From: Desulfosporosinus meridiei DSM 13257
Lineage (GTDB): Bacteria; Bacillota; Desulfitobacteriia; Desulfitobacteriales; Desulfitobacteriaceae
Assembly (NCBI RefSeq): GCF_000231385.2
Contig: NC_018515.1
Span: 3,864,501 to 3,928,500 of the forward strand
Reading direction: 5' to 3'
DNA: 64,000 bases
The first letter of the stretch is position 1. The number at the start of each line of letters is the position of its first letter. This document shows, in pieces, positions 35,401-45,155 of the stretch. Below the pieces are notes generated by a model. It was given only the letters and a program-made list of their open reading frames with translations. It was not told where the DNA came from and ran no database searches. The position numbers and the translations under genes are program-made.

Positions 35401-36144
35401 TTACATTTCCATTCCTCCATCAACACTCAAGGTCTGTCCAGTAATGTAGGAGGCTTCTGGGGACACAAGGAACCGAACTACGTTAGCAACATCTTCAGGA
35501 CTCCCTATACGGCCAAGTGGTATTCCTTTCAAAATGTCTGCCTGAGTCCCTTCTGGTAATGTCCCCGTCATATCAGTTGAAATATACCCCGGTGCAACCA
35601 CATTAACGCGAATTCCACGCGAGGCAAATTCTTTAGCGACAGACTTAGTAAAGCCAATGATTCCTGCTTTAGCTGCCGCATAATTAGCTTGTCCTGGATT
35701 TCCGGAAAGACCCACTATCGAAGATATATTTACAATAACTCCTGAACGTTGTTTAAGCATTCCCTTGCTCACAGCCTTAGTACAGAGAAAGACTCCTTTT
35801 AAATTCGTTTCCAAGACTGCATCCCAATCTGCCTCTTTCATTCGCAGGAGAAGTGTATCCCGGGTAATCCCAGCATTATTGACAAGAATATCGATTTTAC
35901 CATAATTTTCTATAGCTGTTTTTAGTAAGCGGTCTACATCAGCCTGTTGGCTGACATCAGCTTGTACCGCCACCGCTTCCCCGCCGGCAGCCCTAATTAA
36001 CTCGACGGTTTCCTCGGCTTTGTCAGCACGCCCGGCATAATTGACAACCACTTTAACCCCTGCAGCTGCCAAATTCACAGCTATGGCTCGCCCAATTCCT
36101 CGCCCGCTTCCTGTAACAATACCCACGCTATCTTTCAGCATCAT
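35401..36144 (-). CDS. fabG: 3-oxoacyl-ACP reductase
   Basis: The 247-aa SDR enzyme has TGSGRGIGRAIAVNLA (NADPH binding), NNAGITRDTLLLRM, catalytic Ser in VNISSIVGLSGNPGQ, and YAAAKAGIIGFTKS (Tyr, Lys). It reduces 3-oxoacyl-ACP. It begins 1-4 nt after the fabD stop; two consecutive Met codons are possible starts. Confidence 0.96.
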   Translation of the reverse strand: MMLKDSVGIVTGSGRGIGRAIAVNLAAAGVKVVVNYAGRADKAEETVELIRAAGGEAVAVQADVSQQADVDRLLKTAIENYGKIDILVNNAGITRDTLLLRMKEADWDAVLETNLKGVFLCTKAVSKGMLKQRSGVIVNISSIVGLSGNPGQANYAAAKAGIIGFTKSVAKEFASRGIRVNVVAPGYISTDMTGTLPEGTQADILKGIPLGRIGSPEDVANVVRFLVSPEASYITGQTLSVDGGMEM

Positions 36145-36145
36145 T

Positions 36146-37084
36146 TTAACGACTCTCCTTCAAATATGCAAGTGACTTTTCTAAGGACGCATTATCTTCC
36201 ACCCGCAGGAGTTGAACAGTTGGGGCAATTTTTTTAATCAAACCTGTTAGAACCTTCCCCGGCCCACACTCGATAAAGGTATCAACTCCCAGTTCAAGAA
36301 GATGACGAACGGATTGTTCCCATAGTACAGCTCCGCTAACTTGTTTGACCAAAGTATTAACTATTTGATCTGGGGAATTAACCACTTGTCCGTCAACATT
36401 CGCAATTACAGGGCAACGTGGAGTTTGCCAGGTTATTCCCTCTAAAACTAGGCGTAGTTCATTTCCCATTCCCTCCATGAGACGAGAATGAAATGGCCCA
36501 CTCACATTGAGAGGTAAGGCTCGTTTAGCTCCTAGATCTTTAGCAATCTCAATAGCATGAGTAACAGCTTGTTTTTCCCCTGAAATAACAACTTGACCCG
36601 GACAATTATAGTTGGCTGGGGCTACTACTCCATGGCCAGAAGCCAAGCTACAAGCTTGCTCTACTTGATCGGTTGAGAGCCCAAGAATTGCCGCCATCCC
36701 TCCCTCACCCTTTGGAACAGCCCCTTGCATAAGCTCTCCGCGGGATCTTACCACGCGCAAAGCTTCATCAAAACTAAGACTGCCGGCAGCCACATGGGCT
36801 GAATACTCACCTAGGCTATGCCCTGCTACGTAGTCAGGTTTGATTCCCTCATCGTGGAGCAGCTGCCAAGCCATAACACTAACCAACAATATGGCAGGCT
36901 GGGTATTTACAGTTAGCTGAAGTTCATCTTCCGGCCCCTCTTCGATCAAAGAGATAAACTTATCTCCTAGGATTTCACGTGCTTTCCCAAGAATAATCCC
37001 GCCAGTAGAAGTGCTAAAAAGCTCTTTACCCATTCCAACATATTGGGATCCTTGTCCCGGAAAAACAAAGGCAAGTTTACCCAA
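36146..37084 (-). CDS. fabD: Malonyl-CoA:ACP transacylase
   Basis: The 312-aa enzyme has FVFPGQGSQYVGMGKEL, the nucleophile in VAGHSLGEYSAHVAAGSL, the His in LNVSGPFHSRLM and FIECGPGKVLTGLIKK. It loads malonate onto ACP. It lies between fabK and fabG with spacings of a few bases. Confidence 0.96.
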   Translation of the reverse strand: MGKLAFVFPGQGSQYVGMGKELFSTSTGGIILGKAREILGDKFISLIEEGPEDELQLTVNTQPAILLVSVMAWQLLHDEGIKPDYVAGHSLGEYSAHVAAGSLSFDEALRVVRSRGELMQGAVPKGEGGMAAILGLSTDQVEQACSLASGHGVVAPANYNCPGQVVISGEKQAVTHAIEIAKDLGAKRALPLNVSGPFHSRLMEGMGNELRLVLEGITWQTPRCPVIANVDGQVVNSPDQIVNTLVKQVSGAVLWEQSVRHLLELGVDTFIECGPGKVLTGLIKKIAPTVQLLRVEDNASLEKSLAYLKESR

Positions 37085-37087
37085 AAT

Positions 37088-38044
37088 TTAGGACCTCCTA
37101 TCTCCAAACCGCGCAGTAAGACGTTCATACTCTTGTTCAGCGGTTCGCATAATATCTTGAATAATCTGGGCTGCCGGTTCAATACATCTTACTGCCCCTG
37201 CAACTTGTCCTGCCATGATTGAACCATTTTCTGTATCCCCTTCTACCATGGCCAGTCGTAGTTTTCCAACCCCTAGCTTCTCAAGTTCTGAAGCCAGCAT
37301 ACCTTCTCGCTCATATTGATCCATTTCACGAGTAAACCTGTTATCTAAACAGCGAACCGGGTGACCGGTTGAACGTCCGGTAATCACAGTAGACCGATCT
37401 TTAGCTTTAAGAATTCTGTCTTTGACAAGCTGAGAAATCGTACATTCTTCGGCACACATAAAGCGTGTTCCCATTTGTACCCCTTCAGCCCCTAGTGCTA
37501 AAGCCGCAACCAAACCTCTCCCATCCACGATTCCTCCAGCTGCTATAACCGGGATCGAAACAGCATCTACTACTTGAGGAACTAGTGGCATTGTTCCTAT
37601 CTCTCCGATATGTCCACCTGACTCCATGCCTTCTGCAATCAGCGCATCTACCCCAGCCTTTTCCAAGCGCTTGGCTAGAGCAACTGAAGCCACTACAGGA
37701 ATCACCTTTGTTCCGACTTCTTTAAGCATGGGTACATATTTTCCCGGATTCCCTGCCCCCGTGGTAATGACAGGCACACGTTCTTCCAAAATAACCTGCA
37801 TAACCTCATCCACGAAGGGAGACATAAGCATGACATTGACACCGTAGGGTTTTTTTGTAATCGATTTAACCTTATGAATTTCTTGACGCAACCAATCTGC
37901 CGGAGCCTGACCAGAGCCAATAATTCCTAATCCTCCGCCTTCAGAAACAGCCGCAACCAGTTCGCCTGTCGAAACCCAGGCCATTCCACCTTGAAAAATG
38001 GGGTATTCGATTCCGATGAGTTCACATAATCTTGTTTTTATCAT
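37088..38044 (-). CDS. fabK: Enoyl-ACP reductase II (FMN-dependent)
   Basis: The 318-aa enzyme matches FabK: RLCELIGIEYPIFQGGMAWVSTGELVAAVSEGGGLGIIGSG, KPYGVNVMLMSPFVDE, EGMESGGHIGEIGTMPLVPQV and GRGLVAALALGAEGVQMGTRFMCAEEC. It catalyses the last step of the elongation cycle. The frame opens at 38089, but the ATG at 38044 overlaps the fabH stop as ATGA and gives the family length. No FabI gene is seen in the window. Confidence 0.94.
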   Translation of the reverse strand: MIKTRLCELIGIEYPIFQGGMAWVSTGELVAAVSEGGGLGIIGSGQAPADWLRQEIHKVKSITKKPYGVNVMLMSPFVDEVMQVILEERVPVITTGAGNPGKYVPMLKEVGTKVIPVVASVALAKRLEKAGVDALIAEGMESGGHIGEIGTMPLVPQVVDAVSIPVIAAGGIVDGRGLVAALALGAEGVQMGTRFMCAEECTISQLVKDRILKAKDRSTVITGRSTGHPVRCLDNRFTREMDQYEREGMLASELEKLGVGKLRLAMVEGDTENGSIMAGQVAGAVRCIEPAAQIIQDIMRTAEQEYERLTARFGDRRS

Positions 38045-39042
38045 ACTTTCAAGCCTACTTTCGTCCATTTCAAAACACATGCGCCCCATGTAAGTCCCGT
38101 CCCAAAACCAACCATCACGATAATATCCCCCTCATGAATACGCCCCGCTTTGAATGTCTCATCTAAGGCAACCGGAATAGAAGCCGCTGACATATTTCCA
38201 TACTTATCTAAATTTATAACCATTTTATCGGGAGAAATACCTAAACGCTTAACTGCAGCATCAACAATTCGAATATTGGCTTGATGGGGGATAAGAAGAT
38301 CCACATCTTCCTTAGCTAATCCGGCATTTTCCAAAACCTTTACTGACACATCCCCCATAATTCGGACAGCAAATTTGTAAACTTCTTTGCCCTCCATTTG
38401 AAGAGTGTGTAAGTTCTTCTCTACAGTTTCCAGGCTAGCAGGATATTTTGACCCACCCGCCGGTTGACTGAGTAGCGAACCGCCAGAGCCATCTGAACCT
38501 AATTCAAAGCTCAAAAACCCAAATCCGTCTTTTACAGGCTGCAAAACCGCCGCACCGGCACCATCGCCAAAAAGGATACAAGTCGATCGATCTTGCCAAT
38601 TGAGCACTTTGCTTAAGGTTTCCCCGCCAATGACCAGCACTGTTTTATACATTCCTGTAGCGACAAACTGGCTGCCGGTAACAACTCCATAGATAAACCC
38701 ACTACATCCGGCTTCCAAATCAAAGCCTGCAGCATTTTTCGCTCCCAGTCGATCTGCTACCAGACAGGCGGTGGCCGGAAATGCATAATCCGGAGTTATC
38801 GTTGCTACGATAACTAAGTCAACCTCTTCAGGCGCAATCTGAGCATCCTCTAAGGCCTTTAACCCTGCTTGGTAACACAATTCCGAAACAGGCATGTCCT
38901 TCGGAGCAATATGCCGTTGTCTAATCCCTGTACGCGAAATAATCCATTCGTCATTGGTGTCTAAAAACTGTTCAAAGTCTTTGTTTGTTACAATATTTTC
39001 AGGAACATATGACCCTATCCCAACAATTCCAACGCTACGCAT
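38041..39042 (-). CDS. fabH: 3-oxoacyl-ACP synthase III
   Basis: The 333-aa enzyme has the catalytic Cys in FDLEAGCSGFIYGVVTG, His in LIPHQANIRIVDAAVKRLG and Asn in NLDKYGNMSAASIPVAL. It starts fatty acid synthesis from acyl-CoA and malonyl-ACP. It lies 37 nt after plsX and is coupled to fabK. Confidence 0.96.
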   Translation of the reverse strand: MRSVGIVGIGSYVPENIVTNKDFEQFLDTNDEWIISRTGIRQRHIAPKDMPVSELCYQAGLKALEDAQIAPEEVDLVIVATITPDYAFPATACLVADRLGAKNAAGFDLEAGCSGFIYGVVTGSQFVATGMYKTVLVIGGETLSKVLNWQDRSTCILFGDGAGAAVLQPVKDGFGFLSFELGSDGSGGSLLSQPAGGSKYPASLETVEKNLHTLQMEGKEVYKFAVRIMGDVSVKVLENAGLAKEDVDLLIPHQANIRIVDAAVKRLGISPDKMVINLDKYGNMSAASIPVALDETFKAGRIHEGDIIVMVGFGTGLTWGACVLKWTKVGLKV

Positions 39043-39079
39043 CGCAGTCCTCTTTTCTCGTTAACTAGTTAAATCAAAC

Positions 39080-40063
39080 TCATTTAGGGAGGTCGTCGCG
39101 AATTTGTTCGATCAAACGCACTTGCACACATTCTTGAGCTACCCGAATGGCATTAGTGATCGCCTTGGCTTTAGAACTTCCGTGACAAATAATGCTGATA
39201 CCATTGACTCCAAGTAGTGGCGCTCCACCATATTCAGCATAATCCATCATTTGGGCAATCTCTTTTAACCCGGGTTTGACAGCTAAGGCACCAAGCTTAC
39301 GTACCATGTTCGAAGTAATCTTCTCCTTTATCTGCTGAAACAATACTCCGGCAAGACCTTCTGCTGTTTTCAGGAGGATATTGCCAGTAAATCCTTCACA
39401 AACAACTACATCTGCCCGTCCGTAGGGAACATCCCGCCCCTCAACATTGCCGATAAAATTAATAGGACTAGCCTTTAACAGCTGGTAGGCCTTTTGGGCT
39501 AAATCATTTCCTTTCCCTTCTTCGCCGCCTACATTAAGCAGTCCAACCCGAGGATTAGAAATCCCTAAAATCTTTGCAGCATAGATGCTGCCCATTAATC
39601 CATATTGACAAAGCTGTTCTGGAGTGGCATCCATATTTGCTCCCACATCGAGAATTAGCTTTCCACCTTCAGGAGTTGGCAGGATAGTAGCAATAGCCGG
39701 TCGTTCAATTCCTTTAATACGCCCCAAGCCTAAAAGGGCAGCAGCCATTTGGGCACCTGTACTTCCAGCACTTACGACGGCATCTGCTTCACCTTGTTTA
39801 ACTAACCGTGTAGCGACAACTATAGAAGAATCCTTTTTCTTCCGCACTGCATTGGCCGGATGCTCATCCATTGCTATAACTTCCGATGCTTCATACTGAG
39901 ATATATTTTTTGGCAGCGAGCCTGATAAAAACTTTTGCATATGTTCTTTTTGCCCGACTAATATAATTTGAACATCAGGACTTGCTTCGGCAGCAATTAT
40001 GGCTCCTTTAATAATCTCTTCAGGAGCATAATCCCCACCCATGGCATCCACTGCAATTTTCAT
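39080..40063 (-). CDS. plsX: Acyl-ACP:phosphate acyltransferase PlsX
   Basis: The 327-aa enzyme has IAVDAMGGDYAPEEIIKGA, SAGSTGAQMAAALLGLGRIKGIERPAIATILP, LLNVGGEEGKGNDLAQKAY and CEGFTGNILLKTAEG. It makes acyl-phosphate for phospholipid synthesis. Its ATG directly follows the fapR stop. FakA, another source of acyl-phosphate, is encoded at 52292-54013. Confidence 0.96.
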   Translation of the reverse strand: MKIAVDAMGGDYAPEEIIKGAIIAAEASPDVQIILVGQKEHMQKFLSGSLPKNISQYEASEVIAMDEHPANAVRKKKDSSIVVATRLVKQGEADAVVSAGSTGAQMAAALLGLGRIKGIERPAIATILPTPEGGKLILDVGANMDATPEQLCQYGLMGSIYAAKILGISNPRVGLLNVGGEEGKGNDLAQKAYQLLKASPINFIGNVEGRDVPYGRADVVVCEGFTGNILLKTAEGLAGVLFQQIKEKITSNMVRKLGALAVKPGLKEIAQMMDYAEYGGAPLLGVNGISIICHGSSKAKAITNAIRVAQECVQVRLIEQIRDDLPK

Positions 40064-40648
40064 CTACTCCATCTCCCCCCTTATACCTGCCGTATCCTCT
40101 ATAGCAAAAAGTACCCAGTTTCCACGAAGTACATCCTCCGCTCCAACACTTAACCTTATTTCAACCCAATATTTATTAAGCTTGCGCTTAAGGACTACGC
40201 CTTTTGCTAGAACAACTTCCCCTAACTGGACGGGCCTAATAAATTTTAATTCAACACTACCTGTCAAAGCCATTTTGGCGTCCACTAAAGCAATGGCCAG
40301 TGAATTAGCTTGAGCAAATAAATAATGGCCTCTTGCTACTCTAGCTTTAGTGAGTACCATACTCTCATCAACGACAAGCTTTGAACAAGCTCTTTCTCCA
40401 ATTACAAGTTCCAGCAATTCCCCGATTAGTTCCTGATCATCTAAGGACTTTAAGCTAGAATACGCTTCCTGAGCGACTGCTCGAGTCCGCTCCCGAACCT
40501 CAGGAATCCGGAGTTCTCCGCGGTCTAATCGAATTGTCGAAACACTGACTTTAAATCGATTCGAAAGAGCCTCATCTGTAAAAAACGGATTCTCCGCAAG
40601 AGCCTCTTTTAAAAGCTTTCGGCGTTCCTCTTTGCTATACCGGGTCAT
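40064..40648 (-). CDS. fapR: Transcription factor FapR (malonyl-CoA-responsive repressor)
   Basis: The 194-aa protein has an N-terminal HTH (LKEALAENPFFTDEALSNRFKVSVSTIRLDRGELRIPEVRERTR) and a hot-dog fold effector domain (ARGHYLFAQANSLAIALVDAKMALTGSVELKFIRPVQLGEVVLAKG). FapR represses lipid genes until malonyl-CoA binds. It leads the plsX-fab operon and has a matching operator in its own promoter. Confidence 0.94.
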   Translation of the reverse strand: MTRYSKEERRKLLKEALAENPFFTDEALSNRFKVSVSTIRLDRGELRIPEVRERTRAVAQEAYSSLKSLDDQELIGELLELVIGERACSKLVVDESMVLTKARVARGHYLFAQANSLAIALVDAKMALTGSVELKFIRPVQLGEVVLAKGVVLKRKLNKYWVEIRLSVGAEDVLRGNWVLFAIEDTAGIRGEME

Positions 40649-40681
40649 CTATATCACCAATTTCTTGCTGTGTTTAGTAGG

Positions 40682-40732
40682 ATTAAATTAGTACCTGGTC
40701 ACAATTATAAACTATATAATCTCTCTTATCAA
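40682..40732 (-). promoter_or_regulatory. fapR operon promoter with FapR operator
   Basis: On the minus strand TTGATA (40732-40727) and TATAAT (40709-40704) are 17 nt apart, a strong sigma-A promoter. Immediately downstream, covering the start site, the plus strand reads TTAGTACCTGGTCACAAT (40688-40705). Its first half matches the known FapR box (TTAGTACCT followed by an inverted half). Autoregulation of the whole fab operon is inferred. Confidence 0.8.
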
Positions 40733-40784
40733 GAATTTAACCTGTCGAATCATGAAATGAGTCCGCATAACTTGTTGGACATGC

Positions 40785-40822
40785 AAAAAACCAAGAGCCC
40801 CTCTCAAAAGAGCTCTTGGTTT
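40785..40822 (-). terminator. Terminator after rpmF
   Basis: ACCAAGAGC (40790-40798) pairs with GCTCTTGGT (40812-40820). On the minus strand the stem is followed by a run of six T down to 40785. It begins 14 nt after the rpmF stop and isolates rpmF from the fapR promoter. Confidence 0.9.
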
Positions 40823-40835
40823 CATGTGCCATACC

Positions 40836-41015
40836 TTATGATTCCACTGTAATAACAGCCTTAGAATTATAATACCCACAGCTAGGGCAAATATAATGCG
40901 GCATTTTTGGTTTATGGCATTGGGGGCATTCGATGTGGTTTGGTGCGGTTATTTTCCACATAGCCCGACGTTTACGAACCCTTGATTTTGATTGTCGATG
41001 TTGCGGAACACCCAT
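40836..41015 (-). CDS. rpmF: 50S ribosomal protein L32
   Basis: The 59-aa product reads MGVPQHRQSKSRVRKRRAMW and then has two zinc-knuckle pairs, CPQC and CPSC. It was read directly because it is short. A GGGGGTGTAATT site precedes the ATG. It follows yceD, the usual partner. This is the Zn-containing (C+) form of L32. Confidence 0.96.
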   Translation of the reverse strand: MGVPQHRQSKSRVRKRRAMWKITAPNHIECPQCHKPKMPHYICPSCGYYNSKAVITVES

Positions 41016-41047
41016 AATTACACCCCCTTTATGTTTTCTGAAATTAA

Positions 41048-41557
41048 TCAGTCATTGGATTGCCACTTGGCCAGTGCTGCTAACCGGGGGTCAACTGTAC
41101 CTTCCTCGCAATTACATGGAGTTAGATTTCTATTTACACCACAGGTTGGGCAGAGCCCATGACATTCTGCTGAACAAATAAACTTCATCGGTAAAGCTAA
41201 CACAATTTGTTCAAAAATTCGATCCTTTATATCGATCTCATCTTTGTCTAAAAGGAGTGCTGTCTCAAGGAGATCTTCTGTTGCTAACGCCCGAAATGCC
41301 CACTCATCTTCATAAAGAAGTTCTACAGGATAAATGAACGATTCTAAACAGCGTCCACAGGTTGCTTTAAGCTCTGTGTGAATAGTTCCTTTTACTAACA
41401 TAGCTCTACTGGTGTTGTTCACCTGAAGTTGGACGTGTACCGGTGCTTGAAAAGAGATTGATTCCATTCCCAAATCGAGAGCAGAAAAATCCTCCACTAA
41501 GTCATAATGGACAGTTTCTCCACCATTTAAACGAACCTGGGCTACGTTCACTTTCAT
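41048..41557 (-). CDS. yceD: YceD/DUF177 family protein
   Basis: The 169-aa protein has the family motifs CGRCLESFIYPVELLYEDEW and a C-terminal Cys region CSAECHGLCPTCGVNRNLTPCNC, which may bind zinc. DUF177 proteins are linked to 23S rRNA accumulation and are nearly always next to rpmF. The ATG at 41557 follows GGGGTGG and is preferred to a start at 41611. Confidence 0.9.
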   Translation of the reverse strand: MKVNVAQVRLNGGETVHYDLVEDFSALDLGMESISFQAPVHVQLQVNNTSRAMLVKGTIHTELKATCGRCLESFIYPVELLYEDEWAFRALATEDLLETALLLDKDEIDIKDRIFEQIVLALPMKFICSAECHGLCPTCGVNRNLTPCNCEEGTVDPRLAALAKWQSND

Positions 41558-41645
41558 AATACCACCCCAATACACATTCATTATTATAGTTGGCACAATT
41601 TTCTTTGTCAAGGAAAACTCTTTACATAGCTACTATGCACTAAAA

Positions 41646-42839
41646 CTATTGAATTAAGTCATGAGTTTCTAAAGCAATCATTAATTCCTCATTAGTCGGA
41701 ATCACCAAGGTGCGACAACGAGCGTTTGGTTTCGAAACATCTACTTCCTCGCTTCTGACCTTGTTTTTCTCAGCATCCAGATCTACTCCAATGTAATCGA
41801 GGTTTTTACAAATAGCTTCCCGCATAGGTCCAGAGTTCTCTCCAACCCCTGCAGTAAATATAATTGCATCGACACCACCCAGTACAGCAGCATACGCACC
41901 TATGAATTGTCTGACATCATGTTCAAAAATATCTAAAGCAAGTCGTGCACGTTCGTGCCCTTGGCCAGCCGCTACTTCAATATCCCTGAAATCTGAGCTT
42001 ACTCCCGAAACCCCTAAGGCACCACACTTAGTATTTAAAAAATCATTCATTTGGTCAACGGTAAAGTTTTCTCTGCACATGATATAGGTTACAATTGCCG
42101 GATCTAAAGCACCTGAACGAGTACCCATCATAAGGCCGTCTAAAGGCGTAAAGCCCATAGAAGTTTCTATTGATTTCCCCCCGCGAATAGCACAAATTGA
42201 AGCGCCGTTACCTAAGTGACAGCTAATTAGTTTCAGATCACTTAAAGGCTTTTGAAGAAGAACTGCAGCTCTTTGACTGACATATTTATGAGATGTTCCG
42301 TGGAAACCATATTTCCGAATTCCATATTTCTTATAATAATCATACGGCAATCCATAAATATAACTGTTAGGTCTCATGGTTTGATGAAAAGCCGTGTCAA
42401 ACACAGCTACTTGCGGAACCCCCGGCATCATTTTTTGGCAAGCCATAATTCCAGCAATATTGGGAGGATTGTGCAAAGGAGCCAACTCTACACATTCTTT
42501 AAGGGCTTTCATGACCCCTTCATCAATAACTACAGACTTAGAAAACTTTTCCCCTCCATGAACTACTCGATGCCCTATCCCACAGATTTCTTTTAGATCT
42601 TTAATAACACCATAGAGAGGGGATACTAATGCTTCCAAGACAAGTTTAATAGCCACAGTATGATTTGTAATCTCAGCCGTGATAACTTCCTTATCGCCAG
42701 ATCCAGTGCGATGAGTAAGCACCGATCCCGGAAGTCCTATTCGTTCAACCAGACCCTTTCCTATGGCATTTTTTGTCGCCATATCTATAACCTGATATTT
42801 TAGCGAAGAGCTTCCACAATTAATAACTAGAATCTTCAT
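41646..42839 (-). CDS. ackA: Acetate kinase
   Basis: The 397-aa enzyme has [63 protein letters not shown] and [14 protein letters not shown]. It interconverts acetyl-phosphate and acetate with ATP. pta is not adjacent. An AAAGGGG site precedes the start. The 167 nt to the next gene hold no visible structure. Confidence 0.97.
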   Translation of the reverse strand: MKILVINCGSSSLKYQVIDMATKNAIGKGLVERIGLPGSVLTHRTGSGDKEVITAEITNHTVAIKLVLEALVSPLYGVIKDLKEICGIGHRVVHGGEKFSKSVVIDEGVMKALKECVELAPLHNPPNIAGIMACQKMMPGVPQVAVFDTAFHQTMRPNSYIYGLPYDYYKKYGIRKYGFHGTSHKYVSQRAAVLLQKPLSDLKLISCHLGNGASICAIRGGKSIETSMGFTPLDGLMMGTRSGALDPAIVTYIMCRENFTVDQMNDFLNTKCGALGVSGVSSDFRDIEVAAGQGHERARLALDIFEHDVRQFIGAYAAVLGGVDAIIFTAGVGENSGPMREAICKNLDYIGVDLDAEKNKVRSEEVDVSKPNARCRTLVIPTNEELMIALETHDLIQ

Positions 42840-43006
42840 TTTCTATACCCCTTTATTATCCAAGCTAAAAATAATATAAATAAGATTTAATAAAATATAG
42901 TCTTCCCCGAAAAAAGAAATTTCCATTTAGATAATAACGCCATTTCTTTCCACACAGGTTGTTTCATTTATAAAGTGTAGCATAAAAACCAAGCTTTTTT
43001 AACCCC

Positions 43007-43771
43007 TTACGCCATTATTCTCTTAATCTCAGAACATTTCGTCAACGCAATATTTCGTCCCAGCCTAATGCCTTCTTCGGCTCGATCAAACTGGAAACTT
43101 CCGATATGTCCAATATCAGGTTGTAATAGCAGATCAGCTCCATGACATTGCACCCGAAATACTTCATCCTCTAAAATCTCGATGGATTGCAGCAAGATGT
43201 CCATAGCACTGTTGAGTTTATTCATCAACCCTTTTTTAACATCGACAGCTAAAACTTTTTCTGCTCCCATTTCCCGGGCAACATGAATGGGTAATCGATT
43301 TTTAACAGCCCCGTCAACCAAAAGCCGACCTTGATAACGGTAAGGTTTAAAAAAGCCAGGAATCGAAATGCTGGCCCGAACTGCTTGAGCTACACTCCCT
43401 TCTTTAAATATAACAAGTTCCCCTGTTTCAAGATCTGTCGCCACAATAGCTAAGGGAAGTTTAAGATCAGCAAAGGTCATATCTCTGGTTAAAAGACGCA
43501 GAACTTCTAGTATCCTATCCCCTTTGATTAATCCTTCTTTGGAAACGGCTGGATCTAATACTTTTTTGGCAAACCCCGGGTAGGTCAACAGACGCTCAAC
43601 GCGATAGAGATCCATACCAGCGCACCATAAGGCACCGAATATAGCCCCAGCACTACACCCGACTACGAGATCCATACTTATCTTTTCTTCCTGAAGCACT
43701 TGCAAAAAACCTAAATGAGCAAACCCCCGTGCACCTCCGGCACCTAAAACAAGCCCCTTTATTGGATTCAC
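43007..43771 (-). CDS. Patatin-like phospholipase (YlbK/RssA-type)
   Basis: The 254-aa protein has the oxyanion loop LVLGAGGARGFAHLGFL, the nucleophile box GCSAG and the catalytic Asp in VDGAVKNRLP. It is a predicted serine acyl hydrolase; substrate unknown. The frame opens at 43807, but GTG at 43771 (VNPIKGLVLGAG) lies 7 nt behind GGGGAGGG and is the better start. It is divergent from ylbJ, as ylbK is next to ylbJ in Bacillus. Confidence 0.85.
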   Translation of the reverse strand: MNPIKGLVLGAGGARGFAHLGFLQVLQEEKISMDLVVGCSAGAIFGALWCAGMDLYRVERLLTYPGFAKKVLDPAVSKEGLIKGDRILEVLRLLTRDMTFADLKLPLAIVATDLETGELVIFKEGSVAQAVRASISIPGFFKPYRYQGRLLVDGAVKNRLPIHVAREMGAEKVLAVDVKKGLMNKLNSAMDILLQSIEILEDEVFRVQCHGADLLLQPDIGHIGSFQFDRAEEGIRLGRNIALTKCSEIKRIMA

Positions 43772-43842
43772 AGATTTTCCCTCCCCAAGACTTCTAGGGA
43801 CAGCCATTCTTCCATATAAATTATGAAGGAAGGTGGGTTTTC

Positions 43843-44991
43843 ATGTCCAATCTCATTCGTGTCCTGGCTTTAAGTCTTCTTGCCCTGGGAATGTTTATAT
43901 ATCCACAGGAAGTCCTCCGCTCAGCCGGTGAAGGCCTAACTCTCTGGTGGCACTTCGTCCTCCCTGCATTACTCCCGTTCTTTGTTCTTTCAGAACTTTT
44001 GATGGCCTCTGGTTTCGTCCACTTTTTAGGAGTTCTTCTGGAGTCTTTTATGCGTCCAGTTTTTCGCCTTCCCGGCAAAGCGGCCTTTGTTGTGGCCATG
44101 GGATATACTTCAGGATTTCCTATGGGGGCAGTACTTACTGCTAAGCTGCGCAACGACAAAGAAATAACCCGCGAAGAAGGGGAACGTCTCTTAGCATTTA
44201 CTAACAATCCCAGTCCGGGCTTTATGTTCGGGGCAGTCGCTTCCGGTATGCTCGGTGAACCGACACTAGGGATAGTTTTAGCAGGTTCTGTGTATCTTTC
44301 AAATTTGATTGTTGGATTTCTCTTTCGATTCTATAAGGCAGCTCCTATATCCCAGCAAAGTTCTTCAATCCCTTCATTTAGAAGAGCTTGGCAGGAGATG
44401 AAACATGCCCAAAACAGAGAAAACCGCTCATTTGGGCAAATCCTAAGTGATTCAGTTAAGCAAAGTACAAACACAGTCCTTATGGTAGCAGGTTTTATGG
44501 CAATTTTTTCAGTAATCCTTCGTCTATTAAATCTTTGGCACGTTCCTTTATTATTAGCTACCCTCAGCCACAGGATTATCCAAATTTTAGAAATTCCCGT
44601 TCTACAGGCTTTTTTTAACGGACTCTTTGAAATGACCCTAGGATGTCAAGAAGCAATTCAAGCTCTTTCGACACTCAATCAGCAAGTTGCCATGCTCGCC
44701 CTTATTATGGGCTGGGGTGGACTTTCAGTATTTGCCCAAATTGCCGGTTTGATTAGTAGCACCGACTTACGCTTTTCCTCATTTTTAATAGCCAGAGTTC
44801 TTCATGGGTTCATCGCTCTTGGGCTTAGTCAGATTTTCCTTTCAGTTGCAAAGGTTCCCACCTCAGGCCTACCAGTTCGAATTGTTGACCCGTCGACCCT
44901 TTTCTGGAATAGTTGGCAGATAAGTGCTCTGGTATTCTTAGGTTGCATGTCTATTCTTTCCATTCTCGCTATTGTTCGCTTTCGCAACTAG
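43843..44991 (+). CDS. ylbJ: Sporulation integral membrane protein YlbJ
   Basis: The 382-aa polytopic protein starts with a membrane helix and shows a nucleoside-transporter-like gate domain (LPALLPFFVLSELLMASGFV, MGYTSGFPMGAVLTAKLRND, FTNNPSPGFMFGAVASGML). YlbJ is needed for normal spore cortex formation in B. subtilis under sigma E. It is one of few plus-strand genes. A GAAGGTGGG site precedes the ATG. No clear sigma E promoter was identified. Confidence 0.88.
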   Translation: MSNLIRVLALSLLALGMFIYPQEVLRSAGEGLTLWWHFVLPALLPFFVLSELLMASGFVHFLGVLLESFMRPVFRLPGKAAFVVAMGYTSGFPMGAVLTAKLRNDKEITREEGERLLAFTNNPSPGFMFGAVASGMLGEPTLGIVLAGSVYLSNLIVGFLFRFYKAAPISQQSSSIPSFRRAWQEMKHAQNRENRSFGQILSDSVKQSTNTVLMVAGFMAIFSVILRLLNLWHVPLLLATLSHRIIQILEIPVLQAFFNGLFEMTLGCQEAIQALSTLNQQVAMLALIMGWGGLSVFAQIAGLISSTDLRFSSFLIARVLHGFIALGLSQIFLSVAKVPTSGLPVRIVDPSTLFWNSWQISALVFLGCMSILSILAIVRFRN

Positions 44992-45130
44992 GCGATAGGA
45001 ATCTACTATATAACAAATAAGTCATATTTTCAAATCAAGTAATGAAACTGAGGTCCTAAGTCCCCAGCAAGACGCTGCTTCAGTTCTTACACTTCTGAAA
45101 GCTACGACCTTATACTATAAAGCACAAGGA

Positions 45131-45155
45131 AAAAGAGTGAGTACTTTACTCACTC
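45131..45155 (-). terminator. Terminator of the coiled-coil gene
   Basis: GAGTGAGTA (45135-45143) pairs perfectly with TACTCACTC (45147-45155). On the minus strand it is followed by TTTTTCC. The stop codon of the gene (45146-45148) lies in the loop. Confidence 0.85.
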
